Part shown: one piece after another, positions 54,847 through 63,913 of the stretch | Layout of the letters: every line of letters begins with the position of its first letter | Numbering within the stretch: the first letter of the stretch is position 1 | Origin: Bacteroidia bacterium | GTDB lineage: Bacteria; Bacteroidota; Bacteroidia; J057 | DNA: 64,000 bases | Direction of reading: 5' to 3' | Assembly: GCA_041391665.1 (NCBI GenBank) | Contig: JAWKNO010000003.1 | Coordinates: 62,001-126,000 of the forward strand | The notes under the pieces: generated by a model | Told to the model about the DNA's origin: nothing | What the model saw: only the letters and a program-made list of their open reading frames with translations | The model's database searches: none | Position numbers and translations under genes: made by a program

Positions 54847-56808
54847 TTACTTCCTCCCCACAGTAAGCCCATCCCACAGATCTGTGCGGAAAGGCCCTGC
54901 GGGGAGGCCTTCCTTATTGTAGAGATTGGCATCTGCCGGATTATCTGCCCAGGCGTAGCGCACAGCTACAGGTACCTGCACGGCATCGCTCCACACAACT
55001 ACCTGATTTCCCTGAATTTCGGCTTTTGCCCACACAAATTTTTTGTCTGCCCCGGCAATGGCGAAGCCATAGAGATACCCATAGGGGCCTTTTGCTTCCA
55101 ATCCACTACCCACATTCTCAAAATCCACTACAATCTTATTCCCCTTTATCTGCATAGAGCGGTAAGTGGGACCCGAATAAACAATATTTTTATCGTAAGC
55201 CACCTTCAGCCCTGCCAATGCCAGCCGATAGCCGACGTCCTGTTTATTGGTGGGGTGAATATCATTCGCTTCTCCGATGTCAATGATGACAGCCTGACCG
55301 GTTCTGTGAAGGTTTAAGGTCATCGATTGAGCTTCCCGGAGTTCGGCCCATTCGCTTTCGCCCGGCTGATCCTTGGCAGGCATAAAATTGGCCAGTTGCA
55401 CAAACAGGAAAGGAAAGTCCCGGTTCCAATGGTTTCGCCAATCCTGAATCATCGTAGGGAAAAGCGTTCTGTACTGATAGGCTCTTCCGGCATTGGATTC
55501 GCCCTGATACCATATTGCACCCTGAATCGCGTAGGGGATTAAAGGGGCGATCATGCCATTGAACAGCAACGTAGGGCGATCGTTGGGGCCCATCGTAGAG
55601 AGTTCCAGTTTCATACCTTCAGGGCTGATCCGGTACAGCCAGTCGCCGCTCAGACTGATTTTCTGGTCACCGGCCAGGAGATACATCTGTTCGGGTTTTC
55701 CATACATACCGCCACCGCCGCCGGTATCTTCGACTCTGACGGCAATGGTATTGTTGCCCGGGCGAAGGACACCTGAGGGTATTTTATAAACGCGCGATTC
55801 ATTGTATTTCTGATTAGTTTCCCCCACGACTTTGCCATTTATCCAGGTAACATCGCTGTCATCAATGGGTCCCAGGTGGATTTCGGCGGATTTGCCCGCC
55901 AATTCAGGAGAGACTTCCACCACTTTACGAAACCATACCTCGCCATCCAGCCCTTCCAGGCCTTTTCCTTCCCACAACCCCGGCAATTCCATCAGTTTCC
56001 AGGTTTTGATATTCAGGTCGGGAGAAGCCCAGAGTGCCTGTCCATCTACAATCCCTCCCTGGGTGTCGCCAAACTCTGACATCAGCAAATCAAACTTTGC
56101 CTTTTGTGCAGCTTTTTCTTTATCCATTCGATCTGAGTTCAGATCATCCACCGAATGTTCAAATCCTTCCACCTGCGTAATCGCTTCACGGCTGGTCCAG
56201 GTCTCGATATTGGTGCCACCCCAATTGGTACTGATCAGTCCGACGGGTACATCAAGATCAAGGTGAATTTTTCTACCAAAGAAATAACCCACTGCCGAAA
56301 AGCCCGGGACAGATTCAGGACTACATTCTGCCCAGACTTCATCATTCAGGTCTGTTACAGGAGAAAATTGAATATTATTTTTTACATTAAAGAGGCGGAT
56401 AAAAGGATAATTTGCTCTTCGGATTTCCTTTTCGGCGTCATTGGTGCGGCTCATAGGCCATTCCATATTTGACTGGCCGGAGCAAATCCAGACTTCACCT
56501 ACGAGTACATTTTTGAGGGTAAGGGTTTCATCTTTTCCGGAAATCACCATTTCGTATGGGCCTCCGGCATTCAATGAAGGAAGATCTACCCGCCATTTGC
56601 CATCCTTTCCAGCTTTGGTCGTGAGCGTATGGTGAAGAAATGAAACCGTTATTTTTTCATTCTTATTTGCCCAACCCCATATTGGAACCGGCTGATGTCT
56701 TTGCAAAACCATATTATCGGCAATGATGCGGGGAAGCCTGATCTTTGCAGAAAGTGATGACAGCCCAAACAGGCACAGAGCGGTAATTAGGAGGAATCTG
56801 AGTTTCAT
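54847..56808 (-). CDS. Sialate O-acetylesterase, second paralogue with inserted jelly-roll
   Basis: A 653-residue secreted esterase from the ATG at 56808 (signal peptide ending SLSA; the longer frame from 56868 masks it). N-terminal beta domain, then the SGNH fold with ICSGQSNMEW (nucleophile Ser) and ANDIHPTNK (Asp/His). Between the two catalytic blocks an inserted galactose-binding-like jelly-roll is seen (GLWEGKGLEGLDGEVWFRK to RVEDTGGGGGM). This insertion is absent from the paralogue at 31.2 kb, which has a C-terminal tail instead. It likely deacetylates glycans in the periplasm. Confidence 0.92.
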   Translation of the reverse strand: MKLRFLLITALCLFGLSSLSAKIRLPRIIADNMVLQRHQPVPIWGWANKNEKITVSFLHHTLTTKAGKDGKWRVDLPSLNAGGPYEMVISGKDETLTLKNVLVGEVWICSGQSNMEWPMSRTNDAEKEIRRANYPFIRLFNVKNNIQFSPVTDLNDEVWAECSPESVPGFSAVGYFFGRKIHLDLDVPVGLISTNWGGTNIETWTSREAITQVEGFEHSVDDLNSDRMDKEKAAQKAKFDLLMSEFGDTQGGIVDGQALWASPDLNIKTWKLMELPGLWEGKGLEGLDGEVWFRKVVEVSPELAGKSAEIHLGPIDDSDVTWINGKVVGETNQKYNESRVYKIPSGVLRPGNNTIAVRVEDTGGGGGMYGKPEQMYLLAGDQKISLSGDWLYRISPEGMKLELSTMGPNDRPTLLFNGMIAPLIPYAIQGAIWYQGESNAGRAYQYRTLFPTMIQDWRNHWNRDFPFLFVQLANFMPAKDQPGESEWAELREAQSMTLNLHRTGQAVIIDIGEANDIHPTNKQDVGYRLALAGLKVAYDKNIVYSGPTYRSMQIKGNKIVVDFENVGSGLEAKGPYGYLYGFAIAGADKKFVWAKAEIQGNQVVVWSDAVQVPVAVRYAWADNPADANLYNKEGLPAGPFRTDLWDGLTVGRK

Positions 56809-56888
56809 AATTTTGAATAATTGCCGGAATATCCGGGAAATTATACAGATTATTCTCCTGGTTTGCAAGATTCAGCGGGGATACCCTA

Positions 56889-57671
56889 TCAAAATACCCG
56901 GGGTATAAAATCTGGCGGGTTGACGATGCTTGAAGAATTTCCTGTCGCACGGATCACAAACAGACGTTCCTTTTCTGCAAAACGATCACTGTTTTCCTCT
57001 GCTTTAAGATAGGCAATAGCGCCATACACGCGAAAATCTTTATACATGGGTAAAAATGTTTTTACTTGTTCCAGTTTATGGAGAAAATACTTTACATAAT
57101 TTACCCGAAGCGTGGTTTTCACTTCCATTACTACGATCTCATTGCCATTATGTGCGATTATATCAAATTCGAAGTTATGCCCATTACGTGAGCCTCTGAT
57201 GCGCTCTGTGGTCTGGTGAATGTCAATTCCTCTCGCCCGAAGCAATTGAACGAGGTCGCCTTCTACCAGACTTTCCATCAATTTTCCCCATTGCCCCTCA
57301 AACAGGTCGTAGGCAGCTTTTATACGTTTATCGGTTTCTTTGAACTGAGCAGTCACCTCTTTGAACATGGCATCGGTTTCTTTAAAACGAGCCTCTGTGT
57401 CCTTGAAACGAGCCTCTGTGTCCTTGAAACGGGCCTCTGTGTCCTTGAACCGAGATTCCATATCCTGGAATCGCAGGTCTGTTTCCTTAAAACGCAAATC
57501 TGTTTCTTTGAATCTTTCCTCGATTTCTTTAAAACTTTCCTTCGAATGGGTGAAATAGGAGGATACTTCCGCCAGTACAGCACGGGTTTCCTTTAGATCA
57601 TCGTCGGCATCCTTTCTGGCAATCGCCAGTTCGCGAAGGATCTCTTTAAGTTCTGTCTTTTTAGATGGCAT
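56889..57671 (-). CDS. Coiled-coil protein with PD-(D/E)XK-like C-terminal domain (DUF3782-like)
   Basis: A 260-residue protein. Residues about 35-115 consist of seven-residue repeats of the form RFK(E/D)T(D/E)x, a regular coiled coil coded by a partly exact 21-bp DNA repeat. The C-terminal ~140 residues resemble a restriction-endonuclease-like fold: FEFDIIAHNGNEIVVMEVKTT supplies the D...ExK motif. Related proteins are scattered and often multicopy in bacteria and cyanobacteria; function unknown, possibly nucleic-acid processing. No signal peptide. Confidence 0.75.
   Translation of the reverse strand: MPSKKTELKEILRELAIARKDADDDLKETRAVLAEVSSYFTHSKESFKEIEERFKETDLRFKETDLRFQDMESRFKDTEARFKDTEARFKDTEARFKETDAMFKEVTAQFKETDKRIKAAYDLFEGQWGKLMESLVEGDLVQLLRARGIDIHQTTERIRGSRNGHNFEFDIIAHNGNEIVVMEVKTTLRVNYVKYFLHKLEQVKTFLPMYKDFRVYGAIAYLKAEENSDRFAEKERLFVIRATGNSSSIVNPPDFIPRVF
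57387..57449 (-). repeat. 21-bp tandem repeat within the coiled-coil gene
   Basis: Three nearly identical 21-bp units (one base different), read on the minus strand as the heptad FKDTEAR. More degenerate units flank them. Unit number could change by slippage without shifting the frame. Confidence 0.85.
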
Positions 57672-57734
57672 ACTTCAACAATTCCCTTGATAGTTAAAAA
57701 TAAGAAAAAATAACGACACAATTTGGGGACAAAA

Positions 57735-58250
57735 TCATCTCTCTACGACGACATCTGCGACGAGGTAATAGATCATTTTGCCATTTACCATCACCTTCTG
57801 CCTTCGCCAGCGCAAGTGCTCGATTTGGGCAATATGATCCTGGATCTCCATATCAAAAAGTACCTGAAGCATATCGAAAAATTCACCCTGAAGCTGGAAC
57901 TTTTCCATCACCTTTCCTGAAACGCTTTCACCAATTTGGCTTTGGCCGGGTAAAGCGGTGATTTTTACGTTTGCCTCGCTACAGTGTTGTTCAAGATATA
58001 AAGCAAAATCCCTTGCAGGGTTTTCATTCCTGTATTTTTCAGATGCTGTGCGAAGCGACACCAGCATCACTTCCTGTTTACGCATAATATCTCCGGCCTT
58101 TTGGACAGAATCATTTCTTTCTGCAAGAATTTGCAGATCAGAGAGCCTTGTAAAGGAATTACGGGTAAAGTCTGCCAAATGGATACCCGCCAGCAATAGC
58201 ACAACTGGCAAGATCCACGATATATTTTTGAAGATTAATGAAAGGGTCAT
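57735..58250 (-). CDS. GspM/PilO-like assembly protein
   Basis: A 171-residue protein from the ATG at 58250 with a short cytoplasmic start, one membrane segment (about residues 8-26) and a periplasmic coiled coil followed by a ferredoxin-like alpha/beta domain (FQLQGEFFDMLQVLFDME). This is the GspM/PilO plan, the inner-membrane platform of type II secretion or type IV pili. Sequence similarity alone is weak, but it directly follows the GspL-like gene (start 1 bp after its stop). The upstream extension of the frame lies inside that gene. Last gene of the operon. Confidence 0.7.
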   Translation of the reverse strand: MTLSLIFKNISWILPVVLLLAGIHLADFTRNSFTRLSDLQILAERNDSVQKAGDIMRKQEVMLVSLRTASEKYRNENPARDFALYLEQHCSEANVKITALPGQSQIGESVSGKVMEKFQLQGEFFDMLQVLFDMEIQDHIAQIEHLRWRRQKVMVNGKMIYYLVADVVVER

Positions 58251-58251
58251 T

Positions 58252-59487
58252 CTACTTTTTTTCTGATTGAACAAATCCTGTGACGACAAATTCATACATA
58301 CCGGAAACATAATCATATTCACTAAAAAACAGACCTGCGGTTACGCCTTCATTGATCCTCCCCATTTCTTCTACCATAGAAGACACCGCAATAGAAGTTT
58401 TTGATTGGCCGCGGATCAGCATATCGGGAGGCTGGCCGGTCAATTTTTCATCAATTTTCCGAAGCTCTTTTATCGATGGGAAAATGATCATTTCCTCAAA
58501 TACAATATCGCTATCAGCAACAGAAGCGATCCGGTCTGTCAATATGGATACTCTGGAAAAATTTTGTTGTTGATACTGCCCAAATCTTTCCCTCAACGCT
58601 GCAATCATACGCTGGTTCTCCGCCATTTTATTGAGAAGCATACTTCCTGCGCCTATTTGTGCTTCTGTCTGTTTGCGTTTTAGATAAATCACACTTCTCA
58701 TGGCCATATTCAGCAACAACAATCCGGCAAGTACCATTGAAATCCATACCATCACCCGAATCCATCGGTGAGTTTTCTTTAACGCCTGCTGATGGAGCCT
58801 GATTTTGGAAAAAGTGGGGTTACTATGCGGGAAAATCCAGCTATGCACAACAGCACCATACAAGGGAAGCCATTCTTCATCCATATCAAGATCTTCAGCA
58901 CAGCTGGCTGTTGTTACAATTTCCCCCTGAATGTCTTGTGCTGCAACCAGGCCATTTCGCCACCAATAATCCCCGGAAGGTGTTTGAAGAAGGTAGGTCT
59001 TTGGGGGAGAATAACCCGATAGAAAGGGAATCAAAGCAGAAAATATCACATTGGAAAAATAATGACTGACTATCCGTTTTTGGATAAGGCCCAAGGCTTC
59101 AAATAACCGATCATGCGTTTCTTTCCGCGCTACCACAGCAAATACTTCACCTTTTTCAGCGCCCGGAAATGTCTGAATGACAAAGTCTTTTTTGTTTTCT
59201 ATTGATACGCCCATTACTTCCCGCAAAGGGTCAGCAATCGGTTCTGTCAGCCATTTACCGACAGAAAGTCCCTGGGTTTTAAGTACCAGCGGCAACCCCG
59301 GGGATTTAGCCAGATAAGTGAGTAATGAGGGATGATCCTCAAATTTCTTTTGCTCCAGTACATCCAGCCGGCCTTTGTTGTTGCGAACCAATAGTACACG
59401 GGAAACAGGGCTTTCTGATGAAAGTTCGACACCACATAAAATATGGGTACCAAAATAACCCAACGAAATCAGCAGTTTGCGAATCAT
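58252..59487 (-). CDS. GspL-like protein (PilM-PilN type fusion)
   Basis: A 411-residue protein from the ATG at 59487, which overlaps the secretin stop (ATGA). The N-terminal ~220 residues have the actin-like look of PilM/GspL cytoplasmic domains (FGTHILCGVELSS, GDYWWRNGLVAAQ), then one membrane segment (about 245-270, VMVWISMVLAGLLLLNMAM), a periplasmic coiled coil and an alpha/beta domain. That equals GspL or a PilM-PilN fusion. It should link the ATPase to the GspM-like partner. Recognition rests mainly on topology and gene order. Confidence 0.72.
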   Translation of the reverse strand: MIRKLLISLGYFGTHILCGVELSSESPVSRVLLVRNNKGRLDVLEQKKFEDHPSLLTYLAKSPGLPLVLKTQGLSVGKWLTEPIADPLREVMGVSIENKKDFVIQTFPGAEKGEVFAVVARKETHDRLFEALGLIQKRIVSHYFSNVIFSALIPFLSGYSPPKTYLLQTPSGDYWWRNGLVAAQDIQGEIVTTASCAEDLDMDEEWLPLYGAVVHSWIFPHSNPTFSKIRLHQQALKKTHRWIRVMVWISMVLAGLLLLNMAMRSVIYLKRKQTEAQIGAGSMLLNKMAENQRMIAALRERFGQYQQQNFSRVSILTDRIASVADSDIVFEEMIIFPSIKELRKIDEKLTGQPPDMLIRGQSKTSIAVSSMVEEMGRINEGVTAGLFFSEYDYVSGMYEFVVTGFVQSEKK

Positions 59488-61550
59488 TGATATTGAATAG
59501 TGGGTGTGAGATAAATGATCAGAGAAGATTCGGCTTTGTTTTTGTCCACATTGCCAAACAGCCATTTGAGAACAGGGACCCGGCTCAGGAAAGGGAGCCC
59601 CTTTGTATTTTCCCTCGACTCCTCCTGACTTAATCCTCCCAAAATGACAGTTTCGCCATTCTTAACCCGAATGGAAGAAATAAACCTTCGGGTAGAAATG
59701 GTCGGAGGAACGTCTGCGTCAAATGATCCGACGGGTGTGGTGAAATCGGGAATAATATCAAGGGTAACCATTTCCCCATCAGAAATATAGGGGCGGATCG
59801 AAAGTGTGATATTTGCATCTATTCGTTCGAAGCGTTGGGTAAACTGCTGAAAATTGCTGACTGCACCCGTGCTTGCAGTCTGGGTTTCAAGCAGAAAATA
59901 CTGGGTTTGGCCGATGGTCAGACTGGATTCTCTTCCATTGAGCATGGAGAGTACGGGTTTCATCCTGACTTTGACATTCCCCCTGGTTTCGAGCGCCTGA
60001 AGGCTGATGTGAAAGTTTTCATCCAGCACACCGATCGGACTAAGCCCGGGAATGTTTGACAACAACTGATTGATCTGTTCTCCATTCGCAGAAAAATCAA
60101 TGCCGGGAAAAAGATTTTTTACCAATGAAGAATCGCCCGCATTGCCCATACCCACCTTCATACCGGTACTGACAAGTCGGTTTTTATTCACTTCGACCAC
60201 AATCATTTCTACTTTTACCATGGGCACAGGCTGATCGATTTCTTTGAGGAATGCAGCGATCTCATCTACCTGCTCTATCGGCCCTTTGAGAATCATCCGG
60301 TTTAGTTCCGGATATTCGACTACTTCTGTATCTCCGATTTTCAAGCGGGAAATCTGCGGAGGGGAGGTATGGATTTCCGGCACAGAAATCCCCGGGCTGA
60401 AAAACCCGGAAGATTGTTCCCCATAATAATTACCATCCGGGTAGTTTTGACGGGGAGTTGCAGTTACAGGTCTTAAGATTGGGGATGGGGTGTTTTGCCT
60501 TTCTTCAGGTAATGCGCCGGGGATGAGATCCATTGCTTGAAAAGTCGGACGATGGCTCATATTTACCACCCGAATAGTATTCAGCCCATTCTGAGATCTT
60601 GCGCCTACCAGATATAATTTCCCTTCACGTTTAAAAGTATAATTGGTTCCCTGCAGAAGATATTTCAACACATCATCCAGCAGAGTGATTTCCGCATTCA
60701 GGGTAACCGCCCCCTCCAAATGATCATAGATCAGATAGTCGGCATGCAATTCTGCAAATATCTCGCGAAGCAGGATTTCCAGATCGGCATCGGTTGCCTC
60801 AATAGTCAGATATGAATAGTCGGCATCAGAAAATGCTTCAATATTGAAATTCAGGCTGCCTTTCTGCTGGGAACTGTTACGGGTCTGCAATGGCTGAATC
60901 ACCTGAAAGCCCTTGTTGCGGTTACTGATTTTGTAACCATTAGCGGCAAAAATCGCCTGAAGCGCCGTATCGGTGTCGGTAGGTGGAAGAAAAGCGGTAA
61001 GCACGCCATCAGTTCCCGGTTGAGTGATCAGTTTGCGCCCGGTAAGTGAGGAAATGGTTTTCAGCACGTTGTACAGGCTATCGTTTTTCAGGTCGCAGGA
61101 CAATTTCCCTTCCGAAAAAAATATGGCTGGTGGCTTTGTTGCCTGACGCTCATGCACAATTGCCGGAGGCTGCCAGGGGTAAAAAGAAAGGATAGCGCCC
61201 GTTGCCTGTATGGAGTAGGAAAAATGAGTACATAAAAATAAAAAGACTGATTTTACCGGCTCATCGATCAAATGTGTTGTAAGAAACAGGCCCTGCGTAT
61301 CATCGATAAATACGTTCACTTTATGCTCAGCTCCCACTGCCCGAACGTATTCGGAGAGCGACACATCCCGCATGGAAATGGTAGTCTTTTCATTCAAACC
61401 GGGAATGAATCTGGCGAGCGAATCGAGTTGAACAGCCAGTTTTTCTATTCGATCTTCTGTTTGCCCGAAGCCCGAAAAAGGCAGGCAAAAGCACAGGCAG
61501 GCCATAATTTTCACTAAAATCGAGACCCTGAGAATTGAATTAATTTTCAT
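59484..61550 (-). CDS. Secretin (GspD/PilQ family)
   Basis: A 688-residue outer-membrane secretin forming the exit channel of a type II secretion or type IV pilus-like system. Signal peptide (cleavage near GFGQ), several N-domains (STN-like YVRAVGAEHKVNVFID and repeats, about 70-330), a proline-rich linker, then the secretin core with VPMVKVEMIVVEVNKN, VKVRMKPVLSMLNG and the signature VKNGETVILGGLSQEE near the C-terminus. No S-domain is evident, so a pilotin may not be used. Overlaps both neighbours by 4-11 bp. Confidence 0.92.
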   Translation of the reverse strand: MKINSILRVSILVKIMACLCFCLPFSGFGQTEDRIEKLAVQLDSLARFIPGLNEKTTISMRDVSLSEYVRAVGAEHKVNVFIDDTQGLFLTTHLIDEPVKSVFLFLCTHFSYSIQATGAILSFYPWQPPAIVHERQATKPPAIFFSEGKLSCDLKNDSLYNVLKTISSLTGRKLITQPGTDGVLTAFLPPTDTDTALQAIFAANGYKISNRNKGFQVIQPLQTRNSSQQKGSLNFNIEAFSDADYSYLTIEATDADLEILLREIFAELHADYLIYDHLEGAVTLNAEITLLDDVLKYLLQGTNYTFKREGKLYLVGARSQNGLNTIRVVNMSHRPTFQAMDLIPGALPEERQNTPSPILRPVTATPRQNYPDGNYYGEQSSGFFSPGISVPEIHTSPPQISRLKIGDTEVVEYPELNRMILKGPIEQVDEIAAFLKEIDQPVPMVKVEMIVVEVNKNRLVSTGMKVGMGNAGDSSLVKNLFPGIDFSANGEQINQLLSNIPGLSPIGVLDENFHISLQALETRGNVKVRMKPVLSMLNGRESSLTIGQTQYFLLETQTASTGAVSNFQQFTQRFERIDANITLSIRPYISDGEMVTLDIIPDFTTPVGSFDADVPPTISTRRFISSIRVKNGETVILGGLSQEESRENTKGLPFLSRVPVLKWLFGNVDKNKAESSLIIYLTPTIQYQ

Positions 61551-62967
61551 GATTCCAATGCTGATAAGCCTCTTCCAGAGAAGTAATTCCTTCAGAAACC
61601 ATTTTTTTAAGGTTTTGAGTTAATGAACAGATATGATGGGTATGCATATAAGAATAGATATCCAGACTCCCTGTTTTGATCATATTGGTCAGCGATTTGC
61701 TGATGGGAAGAACCTCAAACACCGCCTTACGCCCTGTATATCCGGTAAAAAAACAGTCTGTACAGCCTGCAGGCACATAATGGCTATGGATACCATAAGC
61801 CTGTTGCAGTTCCGGGAAAATGATTTCCTCCGAAAGCGATTTACATGTATTACAAAGAATGCGGACAAGCCTTTGGGCGACGACCATACGAAGAGAGGCA
61901 GAAAGTAAATATGGCGCTATGCCCATATCCTGTAGTCGCGTAATGGCATCTCCGGCGCTGTTGGTATGAAGGGTAGAAAAGACCAGGTGCCCGGTAAGTG
62001 CTGCCCGGATAGCGATTTGTGCGGTTTCACCATCTCGTATTTCCCCAACCATAATAATATCGGGGTCCTGGCGGAGAAATGCCCTCAACGTACGCCCAAA
62101 GCTCAGCCCGATGTCATCGCGAACCTGCACCTGATTTATCCCGGAAAGATTATATTCTACAGGATCTTCGACCGTCAGGATATTTTTGTTGGGACGATTG
62201 AGGTGGTTGAGGGTGGCATACAGCGTCGTTGTTTTTCCGCTTCCGGTGGGACCGGTGATAAGAATGATTCCATTTGGGCGGGAGATGGCCTGCCTGAACC
62301 GCTGTTCTTCTGCCTGGCCAAGGTTAAGCCGCGCGATATCCAGATGCTCCTGAGACCGAACCAGAAGCCGGAGAACCGCCTTCTCACCATATTTACCGGG
62401 AAGGGTAGAAACCCTCACATCGACGGGACCTGTGGCAGAATCAATTTTTATCCTGCCATCCTGTGGCAGCCTTCGTTCGGAAATATCGAGATCTGCCATT
62501 ATTTTTATCCGGCTGATCAGGGCATTATAGCGGGGGAGAGAGATCTCATACTTTTCGACGAGCTGCCCTTCCCAGCGAAAGCGGATGCGGGCCTCAGACT
62601 CGTAGCGCTCGAAGTGAATATCACTGGCTTTTTGCCTGATAGCTTCATCCACCGTACGGTTGATGAAGCGAATCACATCAGACGATTCGTCTGATTCTGA
62701 AAATGCAACATTTGCCCCGGCAATTCCCGTCCGGGGATAGACAGAAGCCAGCATATCATTGAGCTTTTCGGGAGAGATTTCCGTAAAATCCAGGGACTTA
62801 CCCAATAGCAAGTGAGCCTGGACAAGGTGATCTTTTGAACGGGTATCGCCGATAACAGAAATCATATCCGGTCCAACCTTCACCGGTACCAGGCGAAAAA
62901 AATGAGCCTCTTCCGCCTTCAACAGGCCAACGGCCCGAAAATCGATTTCGAAAGTTTGTGTTTTCAT
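61540..62967 (-). CDS. Type II secretion/pilus assembly ATPase (GspE/PilB family)
   Basis: A 475-residue hexameric assembly ATPase starting at the ATG at 62967, which overlaps the peptidase stop by ATGA; the longer frame to 63315 only reads antisense-frame sequence of that gene. Motifs: N1-type domain (KLNDMLASVYPRTG), Arg-containing linker, Walker A GPTGSGKTT, Asp box TVEDPVEYN, Walker B DIIMVGEIRDGETA, His box GHLVFSTLHTN, and a zinc tetracysteine site (CNTC with CTDC). It powers pseudopilus or pilus growth. Confidence 0.94.
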   Translation of the reverse strand: MKTQTFEIDFRAVGLLKAEEAHFFRLVPVKVGPDMISVIGDTRSKDHLVQAHLLLGKSLDFTEISPEKLNDMLASVYPRTGIAGANVAFSESDESSDVIRFINRTVDEAIRQKASDIHFERYESEARIRFRWEGQLVEKYEISLPRYNALISRIKIMADLDISERRLPQDGRIKIDSATGPVDVRVSTLPGKYGEKAVLRLLVRSQEHLDIARLNLGQAEEQRFRQAISRPNGIILITGPTGSGKTTTLYATLNHLNRPNKNILTVEDPVEYNLSGINQVQVRDDIGLSFGRTLRAFLRQDPDIIMVGEIRDGETAQIAIRAALTGHLVFSTLHTNSAGDAITRLQDMGIAPYLLSASLRMVVAQRLVRILCNTCKSLSEEIIFPELQQAYGIHSHYVPAGCTDCFFTGYTGRKAVFEVLPISKSLTNMIKTGSLDIYSYMHTHHICSLTQNLKKMVSEGITSLEEAYQHWNHEN

Positions 62968-63455
62968 GAGTACAAATAAATTTTGGCCAGATAGTAATGC
63001 CAGAAAGGCATAAAAACAGAAAAGGTAATACCAAGAATGCCTGCCAGGGGAATCGGGTAGGTTTTTGGGATAAGGCCGGTCATTCTTCCGATAAGAAAAA
63101 AGACACTCAGAAAAAAGGTATTTACGCTGTAAAAGAGGAGAAACCAGAAAGGTTTGAACCATATTCCCAGTATCATGAGAAAAATCACGTCTCCCCACCC
63201 CATTTTTACATCCATCACTTTCTCCGTCCCTCTGACCCTGTAAACAACCCATACTACGCCCAGTATGGTTGCCAAAAAGGCCAGATTGATCATCCAGTCT
63301 CCCGCAAAACCCCACCCGTCTTCGTTACAGCGGTAACAGACGCCTCCCAGGGCAAGTAGCCCGAGGGGAAGGATATGTATTTCCCGGTAACGAAAATCCT
63401 GCCAGGCAGTAAGCAGGCAGTTGCCCGCTCCCAGTGTTAAGAAAAATATAGTCAT
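62964..63455 (-). CDS. Prepilin peptidase, short A24 form
   Basis: A 163-residue membrane protease that cleaves the prepilin leader. The two catalytic aspartates are seen: Asp20 in AWQDFRYRE and Asp89 in MGWGDVIF (GxGD). About six membrane segments. It lacks the N-terminal methyltransferase domain of full PilD/GspO, so N-methylation, if any, needs another protein. It sits between the pseudopilin and ATPase genes. Confidence 0.88.
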   Translation of the reverse strand: MTIFFLTLGAGNCLLTAWQDFRYREIHILPLGLLALGGVCYRCNEDGWGFAGDWMINLAFLATILGVVWVVYRVRGTEKVMDVKMGWGDVIFLMILGIWFKPFWFLLFYSVNTFFLSVFFLIGRMTGLIPKTYPIPLAGILGITFSVFMPFWHYYLAKIYLYS

Positions 63456-63484
63456 TATTGAGTTAAATCATTGTCGCGCTCTGC

Positions 63485-63892
63485 TCAGTCTGGTATAAGT
63501 TCTTTGGGAGTTCCGCTTTTGTCGATTTCCCAGACATTGTACTTGCCGTCTCCATCAAAATCTGTAACGGCAGTAGCCCGGGCCATAAAGTTTTCCCGGT
63601 CTGCTTGTACTATTTCCAGCAGATAGTGGGCGTTTCCGTTGTGTTCCGTCGCCAATGTTGCCTGCTCAAATCCTATGGTCTGTAAGTCAGCGCTATATTG
63701 AAGATTGGTCATGTAATGATTTTCCTGCAATTCTGCCAGATGCCGCAGGTTGGTGCGCGCTTCCATGGCGTAAGTGCGGGAAATAATAGGTTTTAATACC
63801 GGAAAGGCGAGTAACAGGAGGATTCCCAATATCGCCAGGACGACGAGCAATTCGGTCAGGGTCATCCCTGAAAAACTTTGTTTGATTTTCAT
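63485..63892 (-). CDS. Type IV pilin/pseudopilin (GspG/PilA-like)
   Basis: A 135-residue prepilin with a class III signal: cleavage after Gly9 in KQSFSG, mature N-terminus MTLTE with Glu at +5, then the hydrophobic LLVVLAILGILLLLAFPVL helix. The C-terminal globular part has an aspartate-rich DFDGDGKYNVWE loop resembling a calcium site as in GspG major pseudopilins. It follows gspF and precedes the peptidase gene. Confidence 0.9.
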   Translation of the reverse strand: MKIKQSFSGMTLTELLVVLAILGILLLLAFPVLKPIISRTYAMEARTNLRHLAELQENHYMTNLQYSADLQTIGFEQATLATEHNGNAHYLLEIVQADRENFMARATAVTDFDGDGKYNVWEIDKSGTPKELIPD

Positions 63893-63913
63893 GATTGTTG
63901 TATGTTTAAATAA

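Noticed and set aside
57361..57500. Possible CRISPR array
   Set aside because: The 21-bp units are contiguous with no spacers and code in frame for a heptad-repeat coiled coil.
62968..63315. N-terminal extension of the GspE-like ATPase
   Set aside because: The extra 116 codons are another frame of the prepilin peptidase gene; the ATG at 62967 with ATGA overlap is the expected start.
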